A DNA stretch of 64,000 nucleotides from Streptococcaceae bacterium ESL0729 (lineage in GTDB: Bacteria > Bacillota > Bacilli > Lactobacillales > Streptococcaceae): the NCBI GenBank assembly GCA_029391995.1, contig CP113924.1:589001-653000 (forward strand), in the 5' to 3' direction. Shown piece by piece: positions 19,471 through 32,028 of this stretch. A program made the translations under genes and the position numbers. Every line of letters starts with the position of its first letter. The stretch's first letter is position 1. The notes below the pieces were generated by a model. It was not told the origin of the DNA, searched no databases, and saw only the letters and a program-made list of their open reading frames with translations.

Positions 19471-20184
19471 ATGAAGAATAAGTATAAGTTTTTAAGCCTA
19501 ACTTGTGTGGCAGCCTTACTTGTTGCAGGCCTTGCGGGATGTTCGAAAAAAGAGACCAGTAAGGGCGTGATTATTGAGGAAAGTACTGTATCTGCCTCAT
19601 CAACTGAAGTTTCTGGCCTGACCTCTCAGGGTGAGTCTCTTTCAGAAGAAGAGATAAATGAAATTGAAGACTTCCAAACGGTGGGAGAATTCAAGGATTC
19701 TCTGACTGATGGTCAAAATCCTAAAATAACACATAACTATACCTTTGATACCAACTACACAGATACCAGCTGGGATAAGATAAGCTTCACAATTGATCAG
19801 GCCAAGCTTGTTGAAACAGATAAATTCAAGGAAGCAGATGATGAGGACGAATACTCAGGTGCCTTGGCCCTCCGTTATAAGATTGAAAATACAGGGGATG
19901 AAGAAATTAGCCTTCATCCAGACGATGCAAGTATCATCTTGACTGATGGAACTGAGATTAAGGCCAAAAGTTTCTCAACAAGCCTGATTAGTAAGTTTAA
20001 AAAGGGAAGTAAGGAAGGAAATATTCGCTTCAAATTCAATAAACCCTTGACCAGTGACTTGGTTGATATTGCAAGTATTAAGGTAAGCTTCAAGGGGAAA
20101 GTAGGTGACAAGGAAGAAGTTGTCCACCAATATGATGTTAATCTAGCAGGTAATGCTTCAGAGCTTGTAGAAAAGTCAAATTAA
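19471..20184 (+). CDS. Secreted lipoprotein, DUF4352-like
   Basis: The 237-residue product has a lipoprotein signal peptide ending in the lipobox LAGC (Cys24). A Ser/Glu-rich linker follows, then an extracellular beta-sandwich-like domain (about 90-230) with segments such as ALRYKIENTGDEEISLHP, typical of DUF4352/Ig-like lipoproteins. GAGGAAG precedes the ATG. A possible promoter is TTGTAA, 17 bases, TGATAAACT upstream. It stands alone between two terminators. Function unknown; the domain family is a likeness rather than a firm assignment. Confidence 0.65.
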   Translation: MKNKYKFLSLTCVAALLVAGLAGCSKKETSKGVIIEESTVSASSTEVSGLTSQGESLSEEEINEIEDFQTVGEFKDSLTDGQNPKITHNYTFDTNYTDTSWDKISFTIDQAKLVETDKFKEADDEDEYSGALALRYKIENTGDEEISLHPDDASIILTDGTEIKAKSFSTSLISKFKKGSKEGNIRFKFNKPLTSDLVDIASIKVSFKGKVGDKEEVVHQYDVNLAGNASELVEKSN

Positions 20185-20205
20185 TCAGATGACCTTATTT
20201 AGGGC

Positions 20206-20241
20206 AAAAAAAAAAAGACCATCTCTAGGGATGGTCTTTTA
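20206..20241. terminator. Bidirectional terminator
   Basis: GACCATC and GATGGTC form a hairpin flanked by a run of A on the left and T on the right, so it serves both the lipoprotein gene and the converging GlsB-type gene. Confidence 0.85.
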
Positions 20242-20244
20242 CTG

Positions 20245-20484
20245 TTAATTTCTTCTGTCTGTAAAGTATGAGATGACAATTATTAGGATAACTGCCCCAA
20301 TAATTGATGGGATGACTGCCATGCCAGCAAGTTTGAAGCCACCATCTCCGAATAATCTTTGGCCAATAAAAGACCCTGCGAGACCTGCGAAAATTTTATA
20401 GATGACTCCCATATTATCAGATTGGTTGGTAATCTTTCCTGCGATGAGACCAATTAAGGCTCCAACTATTAGTGACCAAATCAT
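20245..20484 (-). CDS. GlsB/YeaQ/YmgE family small membrane protein
   Basis: The 79-residue protein has three hydrophobic helices with the glycine-rich pattern of this family (GALIGLIAGKIT near the start, FAGLAGSFIGQRLFG in the middle, IPSIIGAVILIIVI at the end). Family members are stress-associated; in enterococci GlsB is linked to general stress and membrane anchoring of Gls proteins. No gls24/Asp23 gene is in the window. CGGAGGAAAG precedes the ATG. It diverges from pyrG. Confidence 0.85.
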   Translation of the reverse strand: MIWSLIVGALIGLIAGKITNQSDNMGVIYKIFAGLAGSFIGQRLFGDGGFKLAGMAVIPSIIGAVILIIVISYFTDRRN

Positions 20485-20558
20485 ATATCTTTCCTCCGTT
20501 TTCTTTATTACATAATATTACAAATTCCGATAAATGACAAATTTTCAAGATTTATTTA

Positions 20559-20587
20559 TTGACCCCTTGTCAAATTTAGGGTAGTAT
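20559..20587 (+). promoter_or_regulatory. Promoter of pyrG
   Basis: -35 TTGACC (20559-20564), a 17-base spacer and -10 TAGTAT (20582-20587) place the start on GGGC at 20595, the start required for reiterative G addition. An overlapping TATAAT at 20587-20592 would shift the start a few bases and lacks a spaced -35. Confidence 0.65.
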
Positions 20588-20594
20588 ATAATTC

Positions 20595-22301
<1,707 letters not shown>

Positions 22302-22331
22302 AAAAATAAGGACCTAGGTCCTTATTTTTTT
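22302..22331. terminator. Bidirectional terminator between pyrG and yjzD-like gene
   Basis: ATAAGGACCTAGGTCCTTAT is a perfect palindrome, flanked by A-rich and T-rich runs. Confidence 0.85.
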
Positions 22332-22335
22332 GCAT

Positions 22336-22512
22336 TTAAGCCTTTTTCATGGGTTTAACTAAGCTTCCGATGATGTAGACTACAACAGCAAAAACTACTG
22401 AAACGATGGCTACAAGTTTAAAGTCATCTGGAGCTCCTTGAAGGGCACTTAAGATATAACCCATAACTTGGCCTAGGATTAAAGCCCAAAAAAGCACTGT
22501 AAAAAATTTCAT
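22336..22512 (-). CDS. DUF2929 (YjzD-like) small membrane protein
   Basis: A 58-residue protein with two membrane helices (KFFTVLFWALILGQVMGYI and LVAIVSVVFAVVVYIIGSL) and a basic C-terminus KPMKKA. It resembles the DUF2929/YjzD family, often found near dnaE in streptococci. The ATG at 22512 is chosen because AAGAGAA lies just upstream; an ATG 24 bases earlier would add a charged, non-conserved extension. Function unknown. It diverges from dnaE. Confidence 0.72.
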   Translation of the reverse strand: MKFFTVLFWALILGQVMGYILSALQGAPDDFKLVAIVSVVFAVVVYIIGSLVKPMKKA

Positions 22513-22641
22513 AATGTTCTCTTTTCTACAAATCATTTAAAAATACTGGAAAATACTTTCAGCATTTTCCCTTAAATTCCGCTATAATATTAACATAAAG
22601 ATTTGTTTTGAGCAAGTAAATCAGTAGTAGAAAGGAAGACT

Positions 22642-25600
22642 ATGTTTGCCCCCTTAAATGTTAAATCAGTCTATAGTTTCTTATCAAGTACGATTAATCC
22701 CAAGGCCTATATTGACCTAGCTTACGACATGAATTATGAGCATGTGGGGCTTATGGATCTTGGAAATCTCCACGGAGCATACTCTTTCATCAAGGAAGCC
22801 AAGAAAAAGGGCCTAAAGCCTGTGATTGGAATTGAGCTTGGTCTGCTAGTAGATGGCCTGCCCCTTGATATTTGCTTTATAGCAGAAAATACGACAGGCT
22901 ACAAGAACCTATTAAAAATTTCAACCAAATACAACTACAAGAGAAGGGAATTTTCAGACTTTAGCAATCTTCTTGAAGGAGTGGCCTTAGTCTTACCCCA
23001 GGGATTTGAAGTTATGGCCCCCAAGGTCTATACAAGAGTTGATTTCGACAGTCCCAAGGATCTGACCTCTCCCTATCCGCTTTTACCCTTGCCTGAGATT
23101 AGCTACCTTCACAGGAGTGAGATTGAAACGATAAACCTTCTTTCAGCCATTAAGGAAGGCCAGCAGGTTGATGAAAGCATTGTCTACGAAAATACAAAAT
23201 ATCTTAGGGAAAAAGGAGCTTATTTTTCATATTTTTCAAGTAAATTTCCTGAAAGTATTAAAAATCTCGACCTCTTCCTTGACACCATTAACTATGATTT
23301 AGAGTCCAATCTTCCCCTGCCAAATTTTAATCCCCAAAGAGAGGCTAGGCTTGAGCTCAAGGAAGATGCTTATTTGGGACTTGAAGAACAGCTTGGAACA
23401 ATCGGTCCAAGCTACAAGGAGCGGCTTGATTATGAACTATCTGTCATTCATAAGATGGGCTTTGATGATTATTTTTTGATTGTCGCAGACATTCTAAGCT
23501 ATGCCCGTAGTCAGTCAATCTACACGGGGATGGGACGGGGCTCTGCTGCGGGTTCTCTTGTGGCCTATGCCCTTCAGATTACCCATATTGATCCGGTCAA
23601 AAATAACCTTCTTTTCGAGCGGTTTTTGAATCCTGAACGAAATAGTATGCCAGATATTGACCTTGATATCCCGCAAGATAAGAGGGAGGAGCTTCTAACC
23701 TATGTTGATAAAAGATACGGTAGGGGACACACGGCTCAAATTGTTACCTATTCAACCTTTGGGGCCAAACAAAGCCTAAGGGATACGGCCAAGGCCTACG
23801 GTCTAGCAGACCATGAAGCCACAAGCCTTACCAAGCTAATCACAGGGCGGGCTAGCTTGCAGGAAGAATATGCCAAAAATAATCGCCTAAGAGATGAAAT
23901 CTTTAAAAATCCTAAGCTCAAAAGGGTTTATGATATGGCTCAAAAAATTGAGGGTTTTCCCAGGCAGACGTCCATTCATGCCTCAGGTGTTATTTTGTCT
24001 GAGAAAAATTTGACAGACTACATCCCCTTGGCTCCAGGTGATAACCTGGCTATCAGCCAGTATGATGCCCATGTAGTTGAAGAAATTGGCCTTTTGAAGA
24101 TTGACTTTTTGGGCCTGCGTAATCTATCCCTGATTGAAAAAATGCGGGATTTAGTTTTTGAAAATTATCAGGAAAAGATTGACTTTACAAGGATTGACCT
24201 TGAAGACCAGAAGGTCTTATCCCTTTTTAGGGAAGGAAATACCATGGGTATCTTCCAATTTGAAAATCCCCAAATGCTTAAGATGCTTAGGAAGCTTCAA
24301 CCAGATTCCTTTAGTGATATTGTAAGTGCAACTTCAATTTTTAGGCCCGGACCTTCACAAAATATTGACAGTTTTATCAGGAGAAAGCATGGTCTTGAAC
24401 ACATAAGCTATCCTGATCAGTCAATTGCTTCTATTCTTGAGCCAACCTACGGGATTATGATTTACCAGGAGCAAATTATTCAAATTGCAAATATCTATGC
24501 AGGCTTTTCTTTGGCCAAGGCTGATTTATTAAGACGTGCCATATCTAAGAAGAATCTAAGGGAGATTGAAGCCCTCAAGGAGGACTTTATCAGGGGGGCT
24601 GAAAGTCTTAATCATTCAAAAAATCAGGCCCTCTACATCTATGAGTTAATTGAAAAGTTTGCCAATTACGGTTTCAATAAATCCCATGCTTATGCCTATG
24701 CGGCCCTTGCAGTCCAACTGGCCTATTTTAAGACCTACTACAAGGATGTTTTTTACGAGGTCCTACTTGAGGATGGTAAAAGGGACTTGTACCTTAGAGA
24801 TGCTAGGAAAAATCATCTTGACTTTGCCAGGCTATCGATTAATACCATGCCTTATTATGACAAGGTTAAGGATGGAAAAATTTACCTGGGCCTTAAAAAT
24901 GTTAAGGGTCTCAGTCGGGACTTGGCCCTTTATATTATAAATAACAGACCCTACAAGGATTTTTATGATTTTGTCAAAAAACTCCCTGAAAATTTTCAGA
25001 AACCTGCCCAGCTAAATCCTCTCATTCAGATTGGAGCCTTTGATTTGTTTGATGAAAATAGGCAAAAACTTCTTGAAAATCTTCCTAGATTGATTGACTA
25101 CAGTCAGACCATTCAGCTTGATTTATTTGCGACAACTGCCCTTAGTTTTTCCTACACCGACTATGCTGACTACAGCCAGTTGGAGCGTTATAAGCTTGAA
25201 GGGGAGCTTTTAGGAACTGCCTTAACACCGCATCCCTTAGAGGACATTAGGGCCTCTTATCAGGGTCAGGTAATTGATTTGGATAGTCTTTCTGAAGGAC
25301 TTGAGGGCTCAATTTTGGTCCAGCTCTCAAGCCTTAGGGAGCATCAGACCAAGACGGGAGAGAAGATGGCCTTTTTAAAGGTCGAAGACCCAAGTGGTGA
25401 TTTGGATGTCACCCTTTTTCCTGAAAACTACCGCCTTTATAGAAAAGTCCTTGAAGAAGGGGGAGTTTATCTGATAAGTGGTCGGGTAAACAACCGCAAT
25501 GGCAACCTTCAGATGGTGGCTCAAAGGATAATCAAGGGCTTTAAGAGCGAAAAAACTTTATGGCTAAATGTTGAGGATGAAAGCCATAATAAGCAGCTGG

Positions 25601-25752
25601 CTAATATTTTAAGGGAATTTCCAGGCTTTGTACCAGTCATTATTCACTGGCAAAGCAGTGGGGTGACCAAAAAAATAGAAATCACTATAGAAGAAAACGC
25701 TTTACTTGATAAAAAACTTGCTCCTTATACCCTGAAAACGATTTACAAGTAA
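22642..25752 (+). CDS. dnaE: DNA polymerase III alpha subunit DnaE
   Basis: This is the short DnaE polymerase of Firmicutes, which extends primers on the lagging strand alongside PolC. The 1036-residue product has an N-terminal PHP domain (about 1-200). The C-family palm carries GMGRGSAAGSLVAYAL (about 293-308) and the catalytic PDIDLDIPQD (about 338-347). Helix-hairpin-helix motifs follow at about 720-830, with an OB-fold tail at about 890-960. AAAGGAAG precedes the ATG. A TATAAT at 22583-22588 is the probable -10. pfkA follows with its own promoter. Confidence 0.97.
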   Translation: MFAPLNVKSVYSFLSSTINPKAYIDLAYDMNYEHVGLMDLGNLHGAYSFIKEAKKKGLKPVIGIELGLLVDGLPLDICFIAENTTGYKNLLKISTKYNYKRREFSDFSNLLEGVALVLPQGFEVMAPKVYTRVDFDSPKDLTSPYPLLPLPEISYLHRSEIETINLLSAIKEGQQVDESIVYENTKYLREKGAYFSYFSSKFPESIKNLDLFLDTINYDLESNLPLPNFNPQREARLELKEDAYLGLEEQLGTIGPSYKERLDYELSVIHKMGFDDYFLIVADILSYARSQSIYTGMGRGSAAGSLVAYALQITHIDPVKNNLLFERFLNPERNSMPDIDLDIPQDKREELLTYVDKRYGRGHTAQIVTYSTFGAKQSLRDTAKAYGLADHEATSLTKLITGRASLQEEYAKNNRLRDEIFKNPKLKRVYDMAQKIEGFPRQTSIHASGVILSEKNLTDYIPLAPGDNLAISQYDAHVVEEIGLLKIDFLGLRNLSLIEKMRDLVFENYQEKIDFTRIDLEDQKVLSLFREGNTMGIFQFENPQMLKMLRKLQPDSFSDIVSATSIFRPGPSQNIDSFIRRKHGLEHISYPDQSIASILEPTYGIMIYQEQIIQIANIYAGFSLAKADLLRRAISKKNLREIEALKEDFIRGAESLNHSKNQALYIYELIEKFANYGFNKSHAYAYAALAVQLAYFKTYYKDVFYEVLLEDGKRDLYLRDARKNHLDFARLSINTMPYYDKVKDGKIYLGLKNVKGLSRDLALYIINNRPYKDFYDFVKKLPENFQKPAQLNPLIQIGAFDLFDENRQKLLENLPRLIDYSQTIQLDLFATTALSFSYTDYADYSQLERYKLEGELLGTALTPHPLEDIRASYQGQVIDLDSLSEGLEGSILVQLSSLREHQTKTGEKMAFLKVEDPSGDLDVTLFPENYRLYRKVLEEGGVYLISGRVNNRNGNLQMVAQRIIKGFKSEKTLWLNVEDESHNKQLANILREFPGFVPVIIHWQSSGVTKKIEITIEENALLDKKLAPYTLKTIYK

Positions 25753-25769
25753 TTTAATTAAGAAAAATT

Positions 25770-26797
<1,028 letters not shown>

Positions 26798-26863
26798 AAT
26801 TGCTATATAAATAATATTTATATATAAACTTTAACTTTACAAGAAAAAGGAGCATTCAAAAAC

Positions 26864-28366
26864 ATGAATAAACGTGTTAAAATCGTTGCAACACTTGGAC
26901 CAGCTGTTGAAATCCGTGGCGGAAAACGCTTTGGAGAAGATGGTTACTGGGGTGAATCACTAGACGTTGAAGCAAGTGCAAAAAACATTGCTAAACTAAT
27001 CGAAGAAGGTGCTAACGTATTCCGTTTCAACTTCTCACACGGTGACCACGCTGAACAAGGTGAACGTATGAAAACTGTACGTCTTGCAGAAGATATTGCA
27101 GGACAAAAAGTTGGGTTCCTTCTTGATACTAAAGGACCTGAAATCCGTACAGAATTATTTGAAGGCGACGCTAAAGAATATTCATATAAAACAGGTAACA
27201 AACTACGTGTAGCTACTGAGCAAGGAATCAAATCAACTGATAAAACTATCGCTCTTAACGTAGCTGGTGGAATTGACATCTTTGACTACGTTGAAGTTGG
27301 ACAAACTATCCTTGTTGACGATGGTAAACTAGGTCTTACTGTTGAAGCTAAAGACCCAGCAACTCGTGAATTTGACGTTCTTGTTCAAAACGACGGAATC
27401 ATTGCTAAACAAAAAGGTGTTAACATCCCTAACACTAAAATTCCTTTCCCAGCACTTGCTGAACGTGATAACGCTGATATCCGTTTCGGTCTTGAGCAAG
27501 GAATCAACTTCATCGCGATCTCATTTGTACGTTCTGCAAAAGACGTTAACGAAGTTCGTGCTATCCTTGAAGAAACTGGAAACACAAACGTTAAACTTAT
27601 TCCAAAAATCGAAAACCAACAAGGTATCGACAACCTAGACGAAATCCTTGAAGTTTCTGACGGTATCATGATCGCTCGTGGAGATATGGGTATCGAAGTA
27701 CCATTTGAAATGGTTCCAGTTTACCAAAAAGAAATCATTACTAAAGCTAACGCTGCTGGACGTTTCGTAATCACAGCAACTAACATGCTTGAAACAATGA
27801 CTGACAAACCACGTGCAACTCGTTCAGAAGTATCAGACGTATTCAACGCTGTTATTGACGGAACTGATGCTACAATGCTTTCAGGTGAGTCAGCTAACGG
27901 TAAATACCCAGTTGAGTCAGTTCGTGCTATGGCAACAATTGACAAAAATGCTCAAACTCTTCTTGGTCAATACGGACGTCTTAACCCTGAAGATTTCGAC
28001 CGTTCAACTGTAACTGAAGTTGTTGCTTCTGCAGTTAAAGATGCTACAGCTAACATGGACATTAAACTTGTAGTTGCTATTACAGAATCTGGTAACACAG
28101 CTCGTTTAATCTCTAAATACCGTCCTGATGCTGACATCCTTGCTGTTACATTTGACGAAGAAATCCAAAAATCTCTAATGGTTAACTGGGGAGTATTCCC
28201 AATCGTAACTGATCGTCCAGCTTCAACTGATGACATGTACGATGTTGCTGAAGAAGCAGCTCGCAAGTCAGGTATGGTTGAATCAGGTGATAACATCGTT
28301 ATCGTTGCAGGTGTTCCTGTGGGTGAAGGACGTACAAATACAATGCGTATCCGTACAGTTCGTTAA
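26864..28366 (+). CDS. pyk: Pyruvate kinase
   Basis: Pyk converts phosphoenolpyruvate and ADP to pyruvate and ATP. The 500-residue product matches the streptococcal and lactococcal length. Conserved parts are VATLGPA at the start, FRFNFSHG (about 52-59), DTKGPEIRTE and the active-site lysine segment IPKIENQQG (about 246-254). A strong AAAGGAG lies before the ATG, and the codon bias is the strongest in the window, consistent with abundant expression. In Lactococcus the pair is followed by ldh; here a terminator and a TPM-domain gene follow. Confidence 0.98.
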   Translation: MNKRVKIVATLGPAVEIRGGKRFGEDGYWGESLDVEASAKNIAKLIEEGANVFRFNFSHGDHAEQGERMKTVRLAEDIAGQKVGFLLDTKGPEIRTELFEGDAKEYSYKTGNKLRVATEQGIKSTDKTIALNVAGGIDIFDYVEVGQTILVDDGKLGLTVEAKDPATREFDVLVQNDGIIAKQKGVNIPNTKIPFPALAERDNADIRFGLEQGINFIAISFVRSAKDVNEVRAILEETGNTNVKLIPKIENQQGIDNLDEILEVSDGIMIARGDMGIEVPFEMVPVYQKEIITKANAAGRFVITATNMLETMTDKPRATRSEVSDVFNAVIDGTDATMLSGESANGKYPVESVRAMATIDKNAQTLLGQYGRLNPEDFDRSTVTEVVASAVKDATANMDIKLVVAITESGNTARLISKYRPDADILAVTFDEEIQKSLMVNWGVFPIVTDRPASTDDMYDVAEEAARKSGMVESGDNIVIVAGVPVGEGRTNTMRIRTVR

Positions 28367-28382
28367 TCATCAAAGATAAAAA

Positions 28383-28411
28383 AAGCATGACTTTCGGGTC
28401 ATGTTTTTTTG
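28383..28411 (+). terminator. pyk terminator
   Basis: AGCATGAC and GTCATGTT pair around a short TTTCGG loop, followed by seven T bases. Confidence 0.85.
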
Positions 28412-28512
28412 TTTGAAAAATCAGGTAGTCTTTTTAATTTGTTTCCTAATATGATAAAATTGACCCAAGCTGACGCTAGGCTTTTTTATGAAGAAGTAAT
28501 AAGGAGATTAAT

Positions 28513-29754
28513 TTGAAAGATTTAAGTAAAAAACAAAAGAAAAAATTGGAACGGGCTCTTGATATCAATTATGCTAAGGATAGATATGACTATTATCTGG
28601 GTAAAATTAAGGGAATTAAGAAGGCTAGTCTTGTAGGGATGAGTATCCTCTTTATCATCTCTCTAATTTCCCTCATCTATCTAGTAATCACCCTCCCCCC
28701 ACAGGCAAATAAAATAAATGACTCCATCAAGGTTCTTGAACAAGAGAAAAAGGCCCTGGTAGATAATCCACCCTATGAAAGCCAGGCAGCAAGCATGGGG
28801 GATTACACCCTTTCGGCCAAGGATGAGCATACCCTTGACATTGACAAGGGGGAGTCAATCAAGATTGATGCAAATAATATTTTTGTGTCAGACAATGCCT
28901 CAATAATTGATCAGCCAACCAGAGAGGAAATTTATAACCTAAATAAGGATTTAGCCAAATTTACAGATGGGGCCCAATTTATGGTTGTAACCATTGCAAG
29001 TCTTCCTAAAAATGAAAGCATTGAATCTTATGCCACTAAGATTTTCAGGAAGGTTGGAATTGGCAATAAAAATCTAAATAACGGGGTTCTTTATCTTATT
29101 AGCCTTAAGGACCGTAAATTTCGCCTGGAGGTCGGCTATGGTATGGAGGGTGTTTTAAATGATGCCAAGGCCGGCCGCATCATAAATGATGACTCGGTGG
29201 TTGATGATTTTAAGGATGAAAAATATAGTAGGGCCATTAAAAAGGTCTCTGAGCAGGTTGTAGCCATTATGAATATTAAGGTTAATGACTACAATGAAAA
29301 AATAGATAAGTTGAAGAAGGAGCTACTTGTTAAAAGAATTATTCCGTCAGTCTCGCTATTTTTAAGTCTTAGCCTCTTGCTTGCTATATTCTGTTATCTC
29401 AACTACTTGAAAAAGGTAAATGGGGAATTATCTAGCCTTTATGAGGACTATAGGGCGACTGATAACCCTGGAAAATCAGATTTCTACTATCTGCTTGTCG
29501 CAGGTCCTCTGGTTCTTTTAACCCTGAATGAGATTTATAAGAATATCAATTTTGGGAAATTTAAGGAGAAAAATCCTAATGCTTCCCTTGTTGCCAGCGG
29601 GATTCTAGTAGGGGATAAACTATATGATCCTAGTGGGATAATTCTTAGCAATAGCTACTCTAAGTCATCCTATAATCCAAGTAATCACTCATCAGGTGGT
29701 GATAGCTTTGGTGGTGGCTCATCAGGCGGAGGCGGAGCCTCTGGTGGCTGGTAA
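28513..29754 (+). CDS. TPM-domain membrane protein with glycine-rich tail (second copy)
   Basis: The 413-residue product has a cytoplasmic basic N-terminus, a membrane helix (about 40-60), a TPM domain (about 118-260, with RLEVGYGMEGVLNDAKAGRII) and two further hydrophobic segments (about 275-295 and 325-340). Its Gly/Ser-rich end contains GDSFGGGSSGGGGASGGW. It shares the TPM core and tail style of the protein at 13386-14249 but is longer and has an extra C-terminal insert. The start is TTG with AAGGAG six bases upstream. An extended -10 TGATAAAAT near 28452-28460 probably drives it alone. Function unknown. Confidence 0.78.
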   Translation: MKDLSKKQKKKLERALDINYAKDRYDYYLGKIKGIKKASLVGMSILFIISLISLIYLVITLPPQANKINDSIKVLEQEKKALVDNPPYESQAASMGDYTLSAKDEHTLDIDKGESIKIDANNIFVSDNASIIDQPTREEIYNLNKDLAKFTDGAQFMVVTIASLPKNESIESYATKIFRKVGIGNKNLNNGVLYLISLKDRKFRLEVGYGMEGVLNDAKAGRIINDDSVVDDFKDEKYSRAIKKVSEQVVAIMNIKVNDYNEKIDKLKKELLVKRIIPSVSLFLSLSLLLAIFCYLNYLKKVNGELSSLYEDYRATDNPGKSDFYYLLVAGPLVLLTLNEIYKNINFGKFKEKNPNASLVASGILVGDKLYDPSGIILSNSYSKSSYNPSNHSSGGDSFGGGSSGGGGASGGW

Positions 29755-29769
29755 AAAATAATAAAGAAA

Positions 29770-29801
29770 AAAGGTTGAGTTTTTACTCAGCCTTTCTTTT
29801 T
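29770..29801. terminator. Terminator overlapping the end of gatD
   Basis: AAGGTTGAGT and ACTCAGCCTT form a hairpin with an A-rich left flank and a TTTCTTTTT right flank. It ends the TPM gene; the right arm includes the last gatD codons. Confidence 0.75.
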
Positions 29802-30559
29802 ACATCTTTAACGGTTTGTCCGCCTGTTTCGTGTCCTAGGACTTCTGAAAATTCGGGTAAGGTAATGTCTTCCCCGTATTTTTTAATGAGGGCCGTTTTT
29901 ATCAGACGGTAAGCCAAGTTGGCATTCCTTGAAAGAAGGGGACCGTGGAAGTAGCTACCAAAGACATTCTTATAGTTAAGCCCTTCAGTCAGGTCTTCCC
30001 CGTTATTTCCTTGCCCAAAAACAACCCTTCCAAGGGGTTTTTCATCCTCTGAAAGGAAGGTTCTTCCCTGGTGGTTTTCAAAGCCATAGTAGGTTTCACC
30101 AAATTCTTCATTGTAGATTTCGATATCTCCAATAAAGCGATTGTTTTTCTGGCTTAGGGTATGGTGCCCTAGGACACCTAGTCCCTTAATCTTTTGCCCC
30201 TGGGCATTTTCATAGTACTTTCCTAAAAATTGAAAGCCACCGCAAATGGCAAGCATGACACCATCATCTTCAATGTAGGCTTTAATTTCCTTACTTTGCC
30301 TTGAAAGATCATGGCTGATGATTTCTTGCTCATAGTCTTGCCCCCCGCCAAAAAAGGCTAAGTCAAAGTCTGAAGCCTTGAATTCATCACCTAAACTTAC
30401 AATGTTAAAGGTCATGTGGGCTCCAAGTTTTTCACCTACATATTTAAGCATGAGGATATTTCCGTTATCCCCGTAGGTATTCATCAAATCCCCATAAAGG
30501 TGGGCACCGTTGAGGGAATATGTATAGTTGCCACCCTTTGATTCAATAGATTTGTACAT
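29783..30559 (-). CDS. gatD: Lipid II isoglutaminyl synthase, glutaminase subunit GatD
   Basis: GatD supplies ammonia to MurT for amidation of the D-glutamate in lipid II, a modification needed for cross-linking in many Gram-positives. The 258-residue product is a class I glutamine amidotransferase-like protein with the nucleophile in [11 protein letters not shown] (Cys106) and the histidine segment [11 protein letters not shown] (about 159-169). It lies nine bases after murT in the same operon. GGAGG is present before the ATG. No other role is likely given the pairing. Confidence 0.93.
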   Translation of the reverse strand: MYKSIESKGGNYTYSLNGAHLYGDLMNTYGDNGNILMLKYVGEKLGAHMTFNIVSLGDEFKASDFDLAFFGGGQDYEQEIISHDLSRQSKEIKAYIEDDGVMLAICGGFQFLGKYYENAQGQKIKGLGVLGHHTLSQKNNRFIGDIEIYNEEFGETYYGFENHQGRTFLSEDEKPLGRVVFGQGNNGEDLTEGLNYKNVFGSYFHGPLLSRNANLAYRLIKTALIKKYGEDITLPEFSEVLGHETGGQTVKDVKRKAE

Positions 30560-30567
30560 AATTCCTC

Positions 30568-31920
30568 CTATTTCATCTCGCCTGAGATTACATTTTTGTT
30601 TCTTAAAAGTTCACGCATCTCAAGCATGGCAGTATAGGTCGCAAGGATGTAGACATGTTTTTGGTCCTGCCTTAAGATTTCCTCAAGAACATCATTGAGG
30701 TTTTCTTCCTCCTTAAGTTTATATTGGTCAAAACCAGCCACTCGAAGCCTTCTAGCCATCTCAGCATGTCTAACTCCACCAGTTATGGCGTCAGTCACAT
30801 CCATGTCCATGATTTCCTCAAAATTAGCATCCCAAATCCAGCTGGTATCAATTCCATCAGCGTAGTTGGCATTAAGAAGGACAGCTAGGGCAAAAGGATA
30901 TGGGGCCATCTTAATCATATCAAGCACCTGATTGGCTCCAACGGGATTTTTAATAAGCACCAGGGTACAGTTCTTATCCCCAAGTTTGAAGGTTTCTTGG
31001 CGGCCAAAGACAGCATGACTATTTTCAAAGCCTTTTTTAATAACTTTTTTATCTAGTCCCAGATACTCAGCTACAGCCACAGCAGCAAGGGCATTATAGA
31101 TATTATACAGGCCTCCAACATTAATCTTATAGTCCTGCCCATCGATGATGAATTCGCTTGAAATGTTTTTAATATCAACCAGCTGACTTAGCTTATAGTC
31201 AAGTGGGGGACGTTTGAAGCCACACTTAGGACAGATATAATCGCCAAGATTGGCATAGGTGTTTAGCCTGTAATCAAGGATTGAATAACACTTAGGACAG
31301 AGGACACCTTCCGTATTGTAGTGGGCCCTTTTAGGCTCATGTTTTTCAGTATCAAAGCCATAGTAAAGAACCTTATTTTTGATGGCCTTTGAATTAAAGA
31401 GTGGACTGTCCCCGTTCATTAAAACAGTAGCCTCAGGGGCATTGGCTGCACCCTTTAGGATGAAGTCATAGGTTGTATAAATCTCTCCGTACCTATCCAT
31501 TTGGTCCCTGAAAATATTTGTAAAAACAAAGAGGGTTGGTTTGATGTATTCAGTAATTTTTGGCAGGCTAGCCTCATCAATCTCAAGAACCGCAACCTTC
31601 TTGCCATTTTTTGACCCCTTAGGGGCTGTTAAAAAGGTTGAGACAATTCCAGTAATCATATTTGCCCCGCTTGTATTGGTCGTTACAAGCTCATAGGCTT
31701 CTTCTAAAATACCCACAGTTAAGGCAGTGGTCAGTGTTTTACCATTAGTTCCAGTGACAACAATAATTTCATCATAACCTGTCGCAAGTGAATCAAGAAT
31801 ATTTGGATCAAGTTTAAGGGCTAGTGAACCTGGGTAGGTAGACCCCCTTTTGAAGAAATTTTTTAAGATGAAATGGGCCGATTTACCCATTGAAGTCGCA
31901 AAAATTGATTGTATTTTCAT
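30568..31920 (-). CDS. murT: Lipid II isoglutaminyl synthase, ligase subunit MurT
   Basis: MurT is a Mur-ligase-like ATPase that amidates lipid II together with GatD. The 450-residue product has the P-loop [11 protein letters not shown] (about residues 55-65), a four-cysteine zinc ribbon (CPKC and CPKC, about residues 203-229) that is diagnostic for MurT, and the C-terminal DUF1727 part. The ATG at 31920 has no Shine-Dalgarno. An extended -10 TGCTAGAAT ends six bases before it, so the operon mRNA is probably leaderless. Confidence 0.94.
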   Translation of the reverse strand: MKIQSIFATSMGKSAHFILKNFFKRGSTYPGSLALKLDPNILDSLATGYDEIIVVTGTNGKTLTTALTVGILEEAYELVTTNTSGANMITGIVSTFLTAPKGSKNGKKVAVLEIDEASLPKITEYIKPTLFVFTNIFRDQMDRYGEIYTTYDFILKGAANAPEATVLMNGDSPLFNSKAIKNKVLYYGFDTEKHEPKRAHYNTEGVLCPKCYSILDYRLNTYANLGDYICPKCGFKRPPLDYKLSQLVDIKNISSEFIIDGQDYKINVGGLYNIYNALAAVAVAEYLGLDKKVIKKGFENSHAVFGRQETFKLGDKNCTLVLIKNPVGANQVLDMIKMAPYPFALAVLLNANYADGIDTSWIWDANFEEIMDMDVTDAITGGVRHAEMARRLRVAGFDQYKLKEEENLNDVLEEILRQDQKHVYILATYTAMLEMRELLRNKNVISGEMK

Positions 31921-31926
31921 ACTGAT

Positions 31927-31935
31927 ATTCTAGCA
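31927..31935 (-). promoter_or_regulatory. Extended -10 promoter of murT-gatD (leaderless)
   Basis: On the minus strand TGCTAGAAT ends six bases before the murT ATG, the same geometry as truA and birA. No Shine-Dalgarno lies between. Confidence 0.6.
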
Positions 31936-32028
31936 TAAATTTGCCCGTTAAAAAAGAAATGAATTTTCATTTGAAGCCGTAAGCCACAGGGCTTGCCCTG
32001 AAAATATGATAAGCCTCATTTTTACCAA